Source: Delphinus delphis (lineage: Eukaryota; Chordata; Mammalia; Artiodactyla; Delphinidae). Taken from it: a stretch of 64,000 nt of DNA. A program made the translations under genes and the position numbers. Of the stretch, positions 11,053 through 25,261 are shown one piece after another. The notes under the pieces were generated by a model, which was not told the DNA's origin, searched no databases, and worked only from the letters and a program-made list of their open reading frames with translations. Where the stretch lies: positions 868,001 through 932,000 of the forward strand of contig NW_027192651.1 in NCBI RefSeq assembly GCF_949987515.2. Direction: 5' to 3'. Position 1 is the stretch's first letter; the number at the start of each line of letters is the position of its first letter.

Positions 11053-12631
11053 TTTACAGTACAAGTTCAACATCGCAGAAAGTGAAAAATGGATAAAGAA
11101 GTTGTGGTATTTACTTACAAAGCAATATCACTCAGCAATGAAATCTGTGTCATCAGGCCCTTAGCAGCACAATGAGTGGATTCAGGTATGATGATTCTAA
11201 CTGAAGTAAGTCACACAGAAAAAGAAACATCATAAGATATCAGTAATACACGGAATGGAAACTTGGCTACACAGGAACTGAATTACAGAACAGAACAGGG
11301 TCTCAAATTTAGAAAACCAACTTATGCTTGCTTAAGGGTAAAGGTGAGTTGGGGTGCTGCATAAAACCAGAGATTGAAATGAGCACAGATAAAGTTCCTT
11401 AAGTCAAATATGGAATAGACAAGAGCTACTCCTTGCTCAACGAAATGGACTCAACACCGCATATTAAACGCCTAAGAATGTACCTGACTAGTAAGTATCT
11501 TAAAACCTATGGATTGCTATGTCTCCGAAAGAGAATCAAGCATGTGTACAGGGGCATAAACGCAGCAGTGATAGGATTGGAGAGGTTCGGTGAGCAAATG
11601 AAGACCCTTTGAAGTCATATTGCATGGTACCCATTACACGGGTCTTAACTTTCCAGGTTTAAGATATTCTTCCTTCAGCTAAAACATGCATGTGGAACCC
11701 AAGTATGATCAACCATGTGAACGGGAGACGTGTTCAAATATGTCTCAGTTTTCCTCCCCTGGTACTCGGGTGCAACATTCCAGACGCTTTACTAACACTC
11801 TCCCCACTTGGAGAGTCAGTCCCTTTAACCTCCTGTTTGGCCCAGTTTGCAATTTCTGCGGAAGATGAACAGGAATAGCGAGAACCAATGAGAGACTAGC
11901 TGGAGGTGTCTGGACGGGCAAATTTAACTCTCATTTCCCACCAGGAAGAGGAAATAACCAAAGGCTCAGCGTGCCGTGCCAGAACCAGATTAGGGCCTGA
12001 AGCCATCCTGCGGTGTTGCGGCCAGGTCACAAGAAAGCGAGTTGAAGAAAGGAGCTCAGGGGCACTGTAATTCACAAACCTGCAGAGTTATAAATGACAG
12101 CTATCGTCCAAAAATAGACTGAAGTAAGGCTGCCAAGAGGACTTGAAAGCGGGGCAGAATTGCAGGAAACCGATTTCAGGAGGTAGACTGGAATTGCATT
12201 GAAAGCATAGGAAAAGAGGCAGAACGTCCACAATGATGCACTTGGCCAAAAAGGGCGTATGCGTTTTTTCCTGAATATATTCAGGAAAAAACGCATACGC
12301 CCTTTTTGGCCAACCAAGCAAGCTTGCAAAGGAAATCTGCACTACAATGAAGTCTCACTTCCCCCCGGTCAAAAGGGCCATCTGAAAAAAGTGTAAAATC
12401 CAGAAAGGCAGGACAGGCCATGGAGAACTGGGAGCCTTGTTATGCTGATGGGCGGGATGTAAATTGCCAACAGACACTCGGGAGAAGTGTATGGTGTTTC
12501 CTGAAACATCTAAAAAACAAAGCAACAGAGCCTAGGGCACTGCCACTTATGGTCCTATAGCTTAGGGAAATTAAAATCAAAAAGACACAGCCACCCCAAA
12601 GTTTGGGACGGCTCTGTTTACAAGAACCTCG
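11053..12631 (+). repeat. Satellite unit 8 (1,579 bp)
   Basis: A-type start, a-type middle (cccaagtatg). Palindrome 12242-12313, perfect. Private change ttaagatattc where others read ttaaggtattc. Confidence 0.93.
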
Positions 12632-14210
12632 TTTACAGTACAAGTTCAACATCGCAGAAAGTGAAAAATGGATAAAGAAGTTGTGGTATTTACTTACAAA
12701 GCAATATCACTCAGCAATGAAATCTGTGTCATCAGGCCCTTAGCAGCACAATGAGTGGATTCAGGTATGATGATTCTAACTGAAGTAAGTCACACAGAAA
12801 AAGAAACATCATAAGATATCAGTAATACACGGAATGTAAACTTGGCTACACAGGAACTGAATTACAGAACAGAACAGGGTCTCAAATTTAGAAAACCAAC
12901 TTATGCTTGCTTAAGGGTAAAGGTGAGTTGGGGTGCTGCATAAAACCAGAGATTGAAATGAGCACAGATAAAGTTCCTTAAGTCAAATATGGAATAGACA
13001 AGAGATACTCCTTGCTCAACAAAATGGACTCAACACCGCATATTAAACGCCTACGAATGTACCTGACTAGTAAGTATCTTAAAACCTATGGATTGCTATG
13101 TCTCCGAAAGAGAATCAAGCATGTGTACAGGGGCATAAACGCAGCAGTGATAGGATTGGAGAGGTTCGGTGAGCAAATGAAGACCCTTTGAAGTCATATT
13201 GCATGGTACCCATTACACGGGTCTTAACTCTCCAGGTTTAAGGTATTCTTCCTTCAGCTAAAACATGCATGTGGAACCCAAGTATGATCAACCATGTGAA
13301 CGGGAGACGTGTTCAAATATGTCTCAGTTTTCCTCCCCTGGCACTCGGGTGCAACCTTCCAGACGCTTTACTAACACTCTCCCCACTTGGAGAGTCAGTC
13401 CCTTTAACCTCCTGTTTGGCCCAGTTTGCAATTTCTGCGGAAGATGAACAGGAATAGCGAGAACCAATGAGAGGCTAGCTGGAGGTGTCTGGACGGGCAA
13501 ATTTAACTCTCATTTCCCACCAGGAAGAGGAATTAACCAAAGGCTCAGCATGCCGGGCCGGAACCAGATTAGGGCCTGAAGCCATCCTGCGGTGTTGCGG
13601 CCAGGTCACAAGAAAGCGAGTTGAAGAAAGGAGCTCAGGGGCACTGTAATTCACAAACCTGCAGAGTTATAAATGACAGCTATCGTCCAAAAATACACTG
13701 AAGTAAGGCTGCCAAGAGGACTTGAAAGCGGGGCAGAATTGCAGGAAACCGATTTCAGGAGGTAGACTGGAATTGCATTGAAAGCATAGGAAAAGAGGCA
13801 GAACGTCCACAATGATGCACTTGGCCAAAAAGGGCGTATGCGTTTTTTCCTGAATATATTCAGGAAAAAACGCATACGCCCTTTTTGGCCAACCAAGCAA
13901 GCTTGCAAAGGAAATCTGCACTACAATGAAGTCTCACGTCCCCCCGGTCAAAAGGGCCATCTGAAAAAAGTGTAAAATCCAGAAAGGCAGGACAGGCCAT
14001 GGAGAACTGGGAGCCTTGTTATGCTGATGGGCGGGATGTAAATTGCCAACACACACTGGGGAGAAGTGTATGGTGTTTCCTGAAACATCTAAAAAACAAA
14101 GCAACAGAGCCTAGGGCACTGCCACTTATGGTCCTATAGCTTAGGGAAATTAAAATCAAAAAGACACAGCCACCCCAAAGTTTGGGACGCCTCTGTTTAC
14201 AAGAACCTCG
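12632..14210 (+). repeat. Satellite unit 9 (1,579 bp)
   Basis: A-type start, a-type middle with ctggcactcggg and gcaaccttcc as private changes. Palindrome 13821-13892, perfect. Confidence 0.93.
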
Positions 14211-15789
14211 TTTACAGTACAAGTTCAACATCGCAGAAAGTGAAAAATGGATAAAGAAGTTGTGGTATTTACTTACAAAGCAATATCACTCAGCAATGAA
14301 ATCTATGTCATCAGGCCCTTAGCAGCACAATGAGTGGATTCAGGTATGATGATTCTAGCTGAAATAAGTCACACAGAAAAAGAAACATCATAAGATATCA
14401 GTAATACACGGAATGTAAACTTGGCTACACAGGAACTGAATTACAGAACAGAACAGGGTCTCAAATTTAGAAAACCAACTTATGCTTGCTTAAGGGTAAA
14501 GGTGAGTTGGGGTGCTGCATAAAACCAGAGATTGAAATGAGCATAGATAAAGTTCCTTAAGTCAAATATGGAATAGACAAGAGCTACTCCTTGCTCAACG
14601 AAATGGACTCAACACCGCATATTAAACGCCTAAGAATGTACCTGACTAGTAAGTATCGTAAAACCTATGGATTGCTATGTCTCCAAAAGAGAATCAAGAA
14701 TGTGTACAGGGGCATAAACGCAGCAGTGATAGGATTGGAGAGGTTCGGTGAGCAAATGAAGACCCTTTGAAGTCATATTGCATGGTACCCATTACACGGG
14801 TCTCAACTCTCCAGGTTTAAGGTATTCTTCCTTCAGCTAAAACATGCATGTGGAACCCAAGTATGATCAACCATGTGAACGGGAGACGTGTTCAAATATG
14901 TCTCAGTTATCCTCCCCTGGTACTCGGGTGCAACATTCCAGACGCTTTACTAACACTCTCCCCACTTGGAGAGTCAGCGCCTTTAACCTCCTGTTTGGCC
15001 CAGTTTGCAATTTCTGCGGAAGATGAACAGGAATAGCGAGAACCAATGAGAGGCTAGCTGGAGGTGTCTGGACGGGCAAATTTAACTCTCATTTCCCACC
15101 AGGAAGAGGAAATAACCAAAGGCTCAGCGTGCCATGCCGGAACCAGATTAGGGCCTGAAGCCATCCTGCGGTGTTGCGGCCAGGTCACAAGAAAGCGAGT
15201 TGAAGAAAGGAGCTCAGGGGCACTGTAATTCACAAACCTGCAGAGTTATAAATGACAGCTATCGTCCAAAAATAGACTGAAGTAAGGCTGCCAAGAGGAC
15301 TTGAAAGCGGGGCAGAATTGCAGGAAACCGATTTCAGGAGGTAGACTGGAATTGCATTGAAAGCATAGGAAAAGAGGCAGAACGTCCACAATGATGCACT
15401 TGGCCAAAAAGGGCGTATGCGTTTTTTCCTGAATATATTCAGGAAAAAACGCATACGCCCTTTTTGGGCAACCAAGCATGCTTGCAAAGGAAATCTGAAC
15501 TACAATGAAGTCTCACTTCCCCCCGGTCAAAAGGGCATTCTGAAAAAAGTGTAAAATCCAGAAAGGCAGGATAGGCCATGGAGAACTGGGAGCCTAGTTA
15601 TGCTGATGGGCGGGATGTAAATTGCCAACAGACACTCAGGAGAAGTGTATGGTGTTTCCTGAAACATCTAAAAAACAAAGCAACAGAGCCTAGGGCACTT
15701 CCACTTATGGTCCTATAGCTTAGGGAAATTAAAATCAAAAAGACACAGCCACCCCAAAGTTTGGGACGCCTCCGTTTACAAGAACCTCG
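14211..15789 (+). repeat. Satellite unit 10 (1,579 bp)
   Basis: A-type start, a-type middle (cagttatcctcccc). Palindrome 15400-15471 is imperfect: the right arm ends tttttgggcaa, so one base at the base of the stem is unpaired. Confidence 0.93.
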
Positions 15790-17369
15790 TTTACCGTACA
15801 AGTTCAATATCACAGAAAGTGAAAAATGGATAAAGAACTTGTGGTACTTACGTACAATGCAGTATCACTCAGCAATGAAATCTATGTCATCAGGCCCGTA
15901 GCAGCATAATGAGTGGATTCAGGTACGATGATTCTAACTGAAATAAGTCACACAGAAAAAGAAACATCATAAGATATCAGTAATACACGGAATGTAAACT
16001 TGGCTACACAGGAACTGCATTCCAAAACAGAACAGGGTCTCAAATTTAGAAAACCAACTTATGCTTGCTTAAGGGTAAAGGTGAGTTGGGGTGCTGCATA
16101 AAACCAGAGATTGAAATGAGCACAGATAAAGTTCCTTAAGCCAAATATGGAATAGACAAGAGCTACTCCTTGCTCAACGAAATGGACTCAACACCCCATA
16201 TTAAACATCTAAGAATGTACCTGACTAGTAAGTATCTTAAAACCTATGGATTGCTATGTCTCCAAAAGAGAATCAAGCGTGTGTACACGGGCATAAACGC
16301 AGCAGTGATAGGATTGGAGAGGTTCGGTGAGCAAATGAAGACCCTTTGAAGTCATATTGCATGGTACCCATTCCACGGGTTTCAACTACCCAGGTTTAAG
16401 GTATTCTTCCTTCAGCTAAAACATGCATGTGGAACCTAGAGTATGATCAACCATGTGATCGGGAGACGTGTTCAAATATGTCCCAGTTTCCGTACCCTGG
16501 TACTCGGGTGCAACATTCAAGACGCTTTACTAACACTCTCCCTACTTGGAGAGTCAGTCCCTTTAACCTCCTGTTTGGCCCAGTTTGCAATTTCTGCGGA
16601 AGATGTACAGGAATAGCGAGAACCAATGAGAGGCTAGCTGGAGGTGTCTGGACGGGCAAATTTAACTCTCATTTCCCACCAGGAAGAGGAATTAACCAAA
16701 GGCTCAGCATGCCGTGCCGGAACCAGATTAGGGCCTGAAGCCATCCTGCGGTGTTGCGGCCAGGTCACAAGAAAGCGAGTTGAAGAAAGGAGCTCAGGGG
16801 CACTGTAATTCACAAACCTGCAGAGTTATAAATGACAGCTATCGTCCAAAAATAGACTGAAGTAAGGCTGCCAAGAGGACTTGAAAGCGGTGCAGAATTG
16901 CAGGAAACTGATTTCAGGAGGTAGACTGGAATTGCATTGAAAGCATAGGAAAAGAGGCAGAACGTCCACAATGATGCACTTGGCCAAAAAGGGCGTATGC
17001 GTTTCTTCCTGAATATATTCAGGAAAAAACGCATACGCCCTTTTTGGCCAACCCAGCAAGCTTGCAAAGGAAATCTGCACTACAATGAAGTCTCACTTCC
17101 CCCCGGTCAAAAGGGCCATCTGAAAAAAGTGTAAAATCCAGAAAGGCAGGACAGGCCATGGAGAACTGGGAGCCTTGTTATGCTGATGGGCGGGATGAAA
17201 ATTGCCAACAGACACTGGGGAGAAGTGTATGGTGTTTCCTGAAACATCTAAAAAACAAAGCAACAGAGCCTAGGGCACTTCCACTTATGGTCCTATAGCT
17301 TAGGGAAATTAAAATCAAAAAGAAACAGCCACCCCAAAGTTTGGGACGCCTCTGTTTACAAGAACCTCA
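15790..17369 (+). repeat. Satellite unit 11 (1,580 bp)
   Basis: B-type start and b-type middle (cctagag, gtgatcggg, cgtaccctgg). Palindrome 16980-17051 has one mismatch from gtttcttcct in the left arm. A change in the usual stop position (gaagatgtacagg) lengthens a spurious frame here, with no sign of function. Confidence 0.93.
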
Positions 17370-18949
17370 TTTACCGTACAAGTTCAATATCACACAAAGT
17401 GAAAAATGGATAAAGAACTTGTGGTACTTACATACAATGCAGTATCACTCAGCAATGAAATCTATGTCATCAGGCCCGTAGCAGCATAATGAGTGGATTC
17501 AGGTACGATGATTCTAACTGAAATAACTCACACAGAAAAAGAAACATCATAAGATATCACTAATACACGGAATGGAAACTTGGCTACACAGGAACTGCAT
17601 TCCAGAACAGAACAGGGTCTCAAATTTAGAAAACCAACTTATGCTTGCTTAAGGGTAAAGGTGAGTTGGGGTGCTGCATAAAACCAGAGATTGAAATGAG
17701 CACAGATAAACTTCCTTAAGCCAAATATGGAATAGACAAGAGCTACTCCTTGCTCAACGAAATGGACTCAACACCGCATATTAAACGCCTAAGAATGTAC
17801 CTGACTAGTAAGTATCTTAAAACCTATGGATTGCTATGTCTCCGAAAGAGAATCAAGCATGTGTACAGGGGCATAAACGCAGCAGTGATAGGATTGGAGA
17901 GGTTCGGTGAGCAAATGAAGACCCTTTGAAGTCATATTGCATGGTACCCATTCCACGGGTTTCAACTACCCAGGTTTAAGGTATTCTTCCTTCAGCTAAA
18001 ACATGCATGTGGAACCTAGAGTATGATCAACCATGTGATCGGGAGACGTGTTCAAATATGTCTCAGTTTTCGTACCCTGGTACTCGGGTGCAACATTCCA
18101 GACGCTTTACTAACACTCTCCCCACTTGGAGAGTCAGTCCCTTTAACCTCCTGTTTGGCCCAGTTTGCAATTTCTGTGGAAGATGAACAGGAATAGCGAG
18201 AACCAATGAGAGACTAGCTGGAGGTGTCTGGATGGGCAAATTTAACTCTCATTTCCCTCCAGGAAGAGGAATTAACCAAAGGCTCAGCGTGCCGTGCCGG
18301 AACGAGATTAGGGCCTGAAGACATCCTGCGGTGTTGCGGCCAGGTCACAAGAAAGCGAGTTGAAGAAAGGAGCTCAGGGGCACTGTAATTCACAAACCTG
18401 CAGAGTTATAAATGACAGCTATCGTCTAAAAATAGACTGAAGAAAGGCTGCCAAGAGGACTTGAAAGCGGGGCAGAATTGCAGGAAACCGATTTCAGGAG
18501 GATGACTGGAATTGCATTGAAAGCATAGGAAAAGAGGCAGAACGTCCACAATGATGCACTTGGCCAAAAAGGGCGTATGCGTTTTTTCCTGAATATATTC
18601 AGGAAAAAACGCATACGCCCTTTTTGGCCAACCAAGCAAACTTGCAAAGGAAATCTGCACTACAATGAAGTCTCACTTCCCCCCGGTCAAAAGGGCCATC
18701 TGAAAAAAGTGTAAAATCCAGAAAGGCAGGACAGGCCATGGAGAACTGGGAGCCTTGTTATGCTGATGGGCGGGATGTAAATTGCCAACAGACACTTGGG
18801 AGAAGTGTATGGTGTTTCCTGAAACATCTAAAAAACAAAGCAACAGAGCCTAGGGCACTTCCACTTATGGTCCTATAGCTTAGGGAATTTAAAATCAAAA
18901 AGACACAGCCACCCCAAAGTTTGGAATGGCTCTGTTTACAAGAACCTCG
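17370..18949 (+). repeat. Satellite unit 12 (1,580 bp)
   Basis: B-type start, b-type middle. Palindrome 18560-18631, perfect. Private changes include atcgtctaaaaatag and gaggatgactgg. Confidence 0.93.
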
Positions 18950-20526
18950 TTTACAGTACAAGTTCAACATCGCAGAAAGTGAAAAATGGATAAAGAACTT
19001 GTGGTACTTACGTACAATGCAGTATCACTCAGCAATGAAATCTATGTCATCAGGCCCGTAGCAGCATAATGAGTGGATTCAGGTACGATGATTCTAACTG
19101 AAATAAGTCACACAGAAAAAGAAACATCATAAGATATCACTAATACACGGAATGGAAACTTGGCTACACAGGAACTGAATTACAGAACAGAACAGGTTCT
19201 CAAATTTAGAAAACCAACTTATGCTTGCTTAAGGGTAAAGGTGAGTTGGGGTGCTGCATAAAACCAGAGATTGAAATGAGCACAGATAAAGTTCCTTAAG
19301 CCAAATATGGAATAGACAAGAGCTACTCCTTGCTCAACGAAATGGACTCAACACCGCATATTAAACGCCTAAGAATGTACCTGACTAGTAAGTATCTTAA
19401 AACCTATGGATTGCTATGTCTCCGAAAGAGAATCAAGCATGTGTACAGGGGCATAAACGCAGCAGTGATAGGATTGGAGAGGTTCGTGAGCAAATGAAGA
19501 TCCTTTGAAGTCACACTGCATGGTACCCATTCCACGGGTTTCAACTACCCAGGTTTAAGGTATTCTTCCTTCAGCTAAAACATGCATGTGGAACCTAGAG
19601 TATGATCAACCATGTGATCGGGAGACGTGTTCAAATATGTCTCAGTTTTCGTACCCTGGTACTCGGGTGCAACATTCCAGACGCTTTACTAACACTCTCC
19701 CCACTTGGAGAGTCAGTCCCTTTAACCTCCTGTTTGGCCCAGTTTGCAATTTCTGCGGAAGATGAACAGGAATAGCGAGAACCAATGAGAGGCTAGCTGG
19801 AGGTGTCTGGACGGGGAAATTTAACTCTCATTTCCCACCAGGAAGAGGAATTAACCAAAGGCTCAGCATGCCGGGCCGGAACCAGATTAGGGCCTGAAGC
19901 CATCCTGCGGTGTTGCGGCCAGGTCACAAGAAAGCGAGTTGAAGAAAGGAGCTCAGGGGCACTGTAATTCACAAACCTGCAGAGTTATAAATGACAGCTA
20001 TCGTCCAAAAATAGACTGAAGTAAGGCTGCCAAGAGGACTTGAAAGCGGGGCAGAATTGCAGGAAACCGATTTCAGGAGGTAGACTGGAATTGCATTGAA
20101 AGCATAGGAAAAGAGGCAGAACGTCCACAATGATGCACTTGGCCAAAAAGGGCGTATGCGTTTTCTCCTGAATATATTCAGGAAAAAACGCATACGCCGT
20201 TTTTGGCCAACCAAGAAAGCTTCCAAAGGAAATCTGCACTACAATGAAGTCTCACTTCCCCCAGGTCAAAAGGGCCATCTGAAAAAAGTGTAAAATCCAG
20301 AAAGGCAACAGGCCATTGAGAACTGGGAGCCTTGTTATGCTGATGGGCGGGATGTAAATTGCCAACAGACACTCAGGAGAAGTGTATGGTGTTTCCTGAA
20401 ACATCTAAAAAACAAAGCAACAGAACCTAGGGCACTTCCACTTATGGTCCTATAGCTTAGGGAAATTAAAATCAAAAAGACACAGCCACCCCAAAGTTTG
20501 GGACGCCTCCGTTTACAAGAACCTCG
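18950..20526 (+). repeat. Satellite unit 13 (1,577 bp, chimeric start)
   Basis: The first 40 bases are A-type (ttcaacatcgcag) and then switch to B-type (gaacttgtggtacttacg) within about 30 bp, a visible exchange point. b-type middle, with a 1-bp deletion giving ggttcgtgagc. Palindrome 20139-20210 has two changes, gttttctcctg on the left and gccgttttt on the right. Carries the aaaggcaacaggccattg variant of units 4 and 31. Confidence 0.93.
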
Positions 20527-22106
20527 TTTACCGTACAAGTTCAACATCGCAGAAAGTGAAAAATGGATAAAGAAGTTGTGGTATTTACTTACAAAGCAAT
20601 ATCACTCAGCAATGAAATCTGTGTCGTCAGGCCCTTAGCAGCACAATGAGTGGATTCAGGTATGATGATTCTAACTGAAATAAGTCACACAGAAAAAGAA
20701 ACATCATAAGATATCACTAATACACGGAATGTAAACTTGGCTACACAGGAACTGAATTACAGAACAGAACAGGGTCTCAAATTTAGAAAACCAACTTAGG
20801 CTTGCTTAAGGGGAAAGGTGAGTTGGGGTGCTGCATAAAACCAGAGATTGAAATGAGCACAGATAAAGTTCCTTAAGCCAAATATGGAATAGACAAGAGC
20901 TACACCTTGCTCAACGAAATGGACTCAACACCGCATATTAAATGCCTAAGAATGTACCTGACTAGTAAGTATCTTAAAACCTATGGATTGCTATGTCTCC
21001 GAAAGAGAATCAAGCATGTGTACAGGGGCATAAACGCAGCAGTGATAGGATTGGAGAGGTTCGGTGAGAAAATGAAGACCCTTTGAAGTCATATTGCATG
21101 GTACCCATTCCACGGGTTTCAACTACCCAGGTTTAAGGTATTCTTCCTTCAGCTAAAACATGCATGTGGAACCTAGAGTATGATCAACCATGTGATCGGG
21201 AGACGTGTTCAAATATGTCTCAGTTTTCGTACCCTGGTACTCGGGTACAACATTCCAGACGCTTTACTAACACTCTCCCCACTTGGAGAGTCAGTCCCTT
21301 TAACCTCCTGTTTGGCCCAGTTTGCAATTTCTGTGGAAGATGAACAGGAATAGCGAGAACCAATGAGAGACTAGCTGGAGGTGTCTGGATGGGCAAATTT
21401 AACTCTCATTTCCCACCAGGAAGAGGAATTAACCAAAGGTTCAGCGTGCCGTGCCAGAACCAGATTAGGGCCTGAAGACATCCTGCGGTGTTGCGGCCAG
21501 GTCACAAGAAAGCGAGTTAAAGAAAGGAGCTCAGGAGCACTGTAATTCACAAACCTGCAGAGTTATAAATGACAGCTATCGTCCAAAAATAGACTGAAGT
21601 AAGGCTGCCAAGAGGACTTGAAAGCGGGGCAGAATTGCAGGAAACCGATTTCAGGAGGTAGACTGGAATTGCATTGAAAGCATAGGAAAAGAGGCAGAAC
21701 GTCCACAATGATGCACTTGGCCAAAAAGGGCGTATGCGTTTTTTCCTGAATATATTCAGGAAAAAACGCATACGCCGTTTTTGGCCAACCAAGAAAGCTT
21801 CCAAAGGAAATCTGCACTACAATGAAGTCTCACTTCCCCCCGGTCAAAAGGGCCATCTGAAAAAAGTGTAAAATCCAGAAAGGCAGGACAGGCCATGGAG
21901 AACTGGGAGCCTTGTTATGCTGAAGGGCGGGATGTAAATTGCCAACAAACACTAGGGAGAAGTGTATGGTGTTTCCTGAAACATCTAAAAAACAAAGCAA
22001 CAGAGCCTAGGGCACTTCCACTTATGGTCCTATAGCTTAGGGAAATTAAAATCAAAAAGACACAGCCACCCCAAAGTTTTGAACGGCTCTGTTTACAAGA
22101 ACCTCG
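20527..22106 (+). repeat. Satellite unit 14 (1,580 bp)
   Basis: Starts tttaccgtac like B-type copies but continues as A-type. b-type middle. Palindrome 21717-21788 has one mismatch, gccgttttt in the right arm, shared with unit 13, as is the aagaaagcttccaaagg flank. Confidence 0.93.
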
Positions 22107-23683
22107 TTTACCGTACAAGTTCAACATCGCAGAAAGTGAAAAATGGATAAAGAAGTTGTGGTATTTACTTACAAAGCAATATCACTCAGCAATGAAATCT
22201 GTGTCATCAGGCCCTTAGCAGCACAATGAGTGGATTCAGGTATGATGATTCTAACTGAAATAAGTCACACAGAAAAAGAAACATCATAAGATATCAGTAA
22301 TACACGGAATGTAAACTTGGCTACACAGGAACTGAATTACAGAACAGAACAGGGTCTCAAATTTAGAAAACCAACTTATGCTTGCTTAAGGGGAAAGGTG
22401 AGTTGGGGTGCTGCATAAAACCAGAGATTGAAATGAGCACAGATAAAGTTCCTTAAGCCAAATATGGAATAGACAAGAGCTACTCCTTGCTCAACGAAAT
22501 GGACTCAACACCACATATTAAACGCCTAAGAATGTACCTGACTAGTAAGTATCTTAAAACCTATGGATTGCCATGTCTCCGAAAGAGAATCAAGCATGTG
22601 TACAGGGGCATAAACGCAGCAGTGATAGGATTGGAGAGGTTCGGTGAGCAAATGAAGACCCTTTGAAGTCATATTGCATGGTACCCATTCCACGGGTTTC
22701 AAATACACAGGTTTAAGGTATTCTTCCTTCAGCTAAAAGATGCATGTGGAACCCAAGTATGATCAACCATGTGAACAGGAGACGTGTTCAAATATGTCTC
22801 AGTTTTCCTCCCCTAGTACTCGGGTGCAACATTCCAGACGCTTTACTAACACTCTCCCCACTTGGAGAGTCAGCGCCGTTAACCTCTTGTTTGGCCCAGT
22901 TTGCAATTTCTTGGAAGATGAACAGGAATAGCGAGAACCAATGAGAGACTAGCTGGAGGTGTCTGGACGGGCAAATTTAACTCTCATTTCCCACCAGGAA
23001 GAGGAAATAACCAAAGGCTCAGCGTGCCGTGCCGGAACCAGATTAGGGCCTGAAGCCATCCTGCGGTGTTGCGGCCAGCTCACAAGAAACGAGTTGAAGA
23101 AAGGAGCTCAGGGGCACTGTAATTCACAAACCTGCAGAGTTATAAATGACAGCTATCGTCCAAAAATAGACTGAAGTAAGGCTGCCAAGAGGACTTGAAA
23201 GCGGAGCAGAATTGCAGGAAACCGATTTCAGGAGGTAGACTGGAATTGCATTGAAAGCATAGGAAAAGAGGCAGAACGTCCACAATGATGCACTTGGCCA
23301 AAAAGGGCGTATGCGTTTTTTCCTGAATATATTCAGGAAAAAACGCATACGCCCTTTTTGGCCAACCAAGCAAGCTTGCAAAGGAAATCTGCACTACAAT
23401 GAAGTCTCACTTCCCCCCGGTCAAAAGGGCCATCTGAAAAAAGTGTAAAATCCAGAAAGGCAGGACAGGCCATGGAGAACTGGGAGCCTTGTTATGCTGA
23501 TGGGCGGGATGTAAATTGCCAACAGACACTTGGGAGAAGTGTATGGTGTTTCCTGAAACAACTAAAAAACAAAGCAACAGAACCTAGGGCACTTCCACTT
23601 ATGGTCCTATAGCTTAGGGAAATTAAAATCAAAAAGACACAGCCACCCCAAAGTTTGGAACGGCTCTGTTTACAAGAACCTCG
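22107..23683 (+). repeat. Satellite unit 15 (1,577 bp)
   Basis: A-type start beginning tttaccgtac, a-type middle with gccgttaacctcttg and atttcttggaagatg, shared with unit 16. A 1-bp deletion gives caagaaacgag, also in units 20, 27 and 29. Palindrome 23294-23365, perfect. Confidence 0.93.
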
Positions 23684-25261
23684 TTTACAGTACAAGTTCA
23701 ACATCGCAGAAAGTGAAAAATGGATAAAGAAGTTGTGGTATTTACTTACAAAGCAATATCACTCAGCAATGAAATCTGTGTCATCAGGCCCTTAGCAGCA
23801 CAATGAGTGGATTCAGGTATGATGATTCTAACTGAAATAAGTCACACAGAAAAAGAAACATCATAAGATATCACTAATACACGGAATGTAAACTTGGCTA
23901 CACAGGAACTGCATTCCAAAACAGAACAGGGTCTCAAATTTAGAAAACCAACTTATGCTTGCTTAAGGGGAAATGTGAGTTCGGGTGCTGCATAAAACCA
24001 GAGATTGAAATGAGCACAGATAAAGTTCCTTAAGCCAAATATGGAATAGACAAGAGCTACTCCTTGCTCAACGAAATGGACTCAAAACCCCATATTAAAC
24101 GCCTAAGAATGTACATGACTAGTAAGTATCTTAAAACCTATGGATTGCTATGTCTCCAAAAGAGAATCAAGCGTGTGTACAGGGGCATAAACGCAGCAGT
24201 GATAGGATTGGAGAGGTTCGGTGAGCAAATGAAGACCCTTTGAAGTCATATTGCATGGTACCCATTACACGGTTCTCAACTCTCCAGGTTTAAGGTATTC
24301 TTCCTTCAGCTAAAACATGCATGTGGAACCCAGAGTATGATCAACCATGTGAACGGGAGACGTGTTCAAATATGTCTCAGTTTTCCTCCCCTGGTACTCG
24401 GGTGCAACATTCCAGACGCTTTACTAACACTCTCCCCACTTGGAGAGTCAGCGCCGTTAACCTCTTGTTTGGCCCAGTTTGCAATTTCTTGGAAGATGAA
24501 CAGGAATAGCGAGAACCAATGAGAGACTAGCTGGAGGTGTCTGGACGGGCAAATTTAACTCTCATTTCCCACCAGGAAGAGGAATTAACCAAAGGCTCAG
24601 CATGCCGGGCCGGAACCAGATTAGGGCCTGAAGCCACCCTGCGGTGTTGCGGCCAGGTCACAAGAAAGCGAGTTGAAGAAAGGAGCTCAGGGGCACTGTA
24701 ATTCACAAACCTGCAGAGTTATAAATGACAGCTATCGTCCAAAAATACACTGAAGTAAGGCTGCCAAGAGGACTTGAAAGCGGGGCAGAATTGCAGGAAA
24801 CCGATTTCAGGAGGTAGACTGGAGTTGCATTGAAAGCATAGGAAAAGAGGCAGAACGTCCATAATGATGCACTTGGCCAAAAAGGGCGTATGCGTTTTTT
24901 CCTGAATATATTCAGGAAAAAACGCATACGCCCTTTTTGGCCAACCAAGCAAGCTTGCAAAGGAAATCTGCACTACAATGAAGTCTCACTTCCCCCCGGT
25001 CAAAAGGGCCATCTGAAAAAAGTGTAAAATCCAGAAAGGCAGGACAGGCCATGGAGAACTGGGAGCCTTGTTATGCTGATGGGCGGGATGTAAATTGCCA
25101 AGAACACTTGGGAGAAGTGTATGATGTTTCTTGAAACAACTAAAAAACAAAGCAACAGAACCTAGGGCACTTCCACTTATGGTCCTATAGCTTAGGGAAA
25201 TTAAAATCAAAAAGACACAGCCACCCCAAAGTTTGGAACAGCTCTGTTTACAAGAACCTCG
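23684..25261 (+). repeat. Satellite unit 16 (1,578 bp)
   Basis: A-type start, a-type middle with the gccgttaacctcttg tract. Palindrome 24873-24944, perfect, preceded by cgtccataatg. After it, a 2-bp deletion gives tgccaagaacacttggg. Near copy of unit 21 except in the tract at about 24,445-24,585. Confidence 0.93.

Noticed and set aside
16427..16738. 103-codon plus-strand frame in unit 11
   Set aside because: It depends on single substitutions that remove stops present in the other units. It is a chance extension within satellite DNA.
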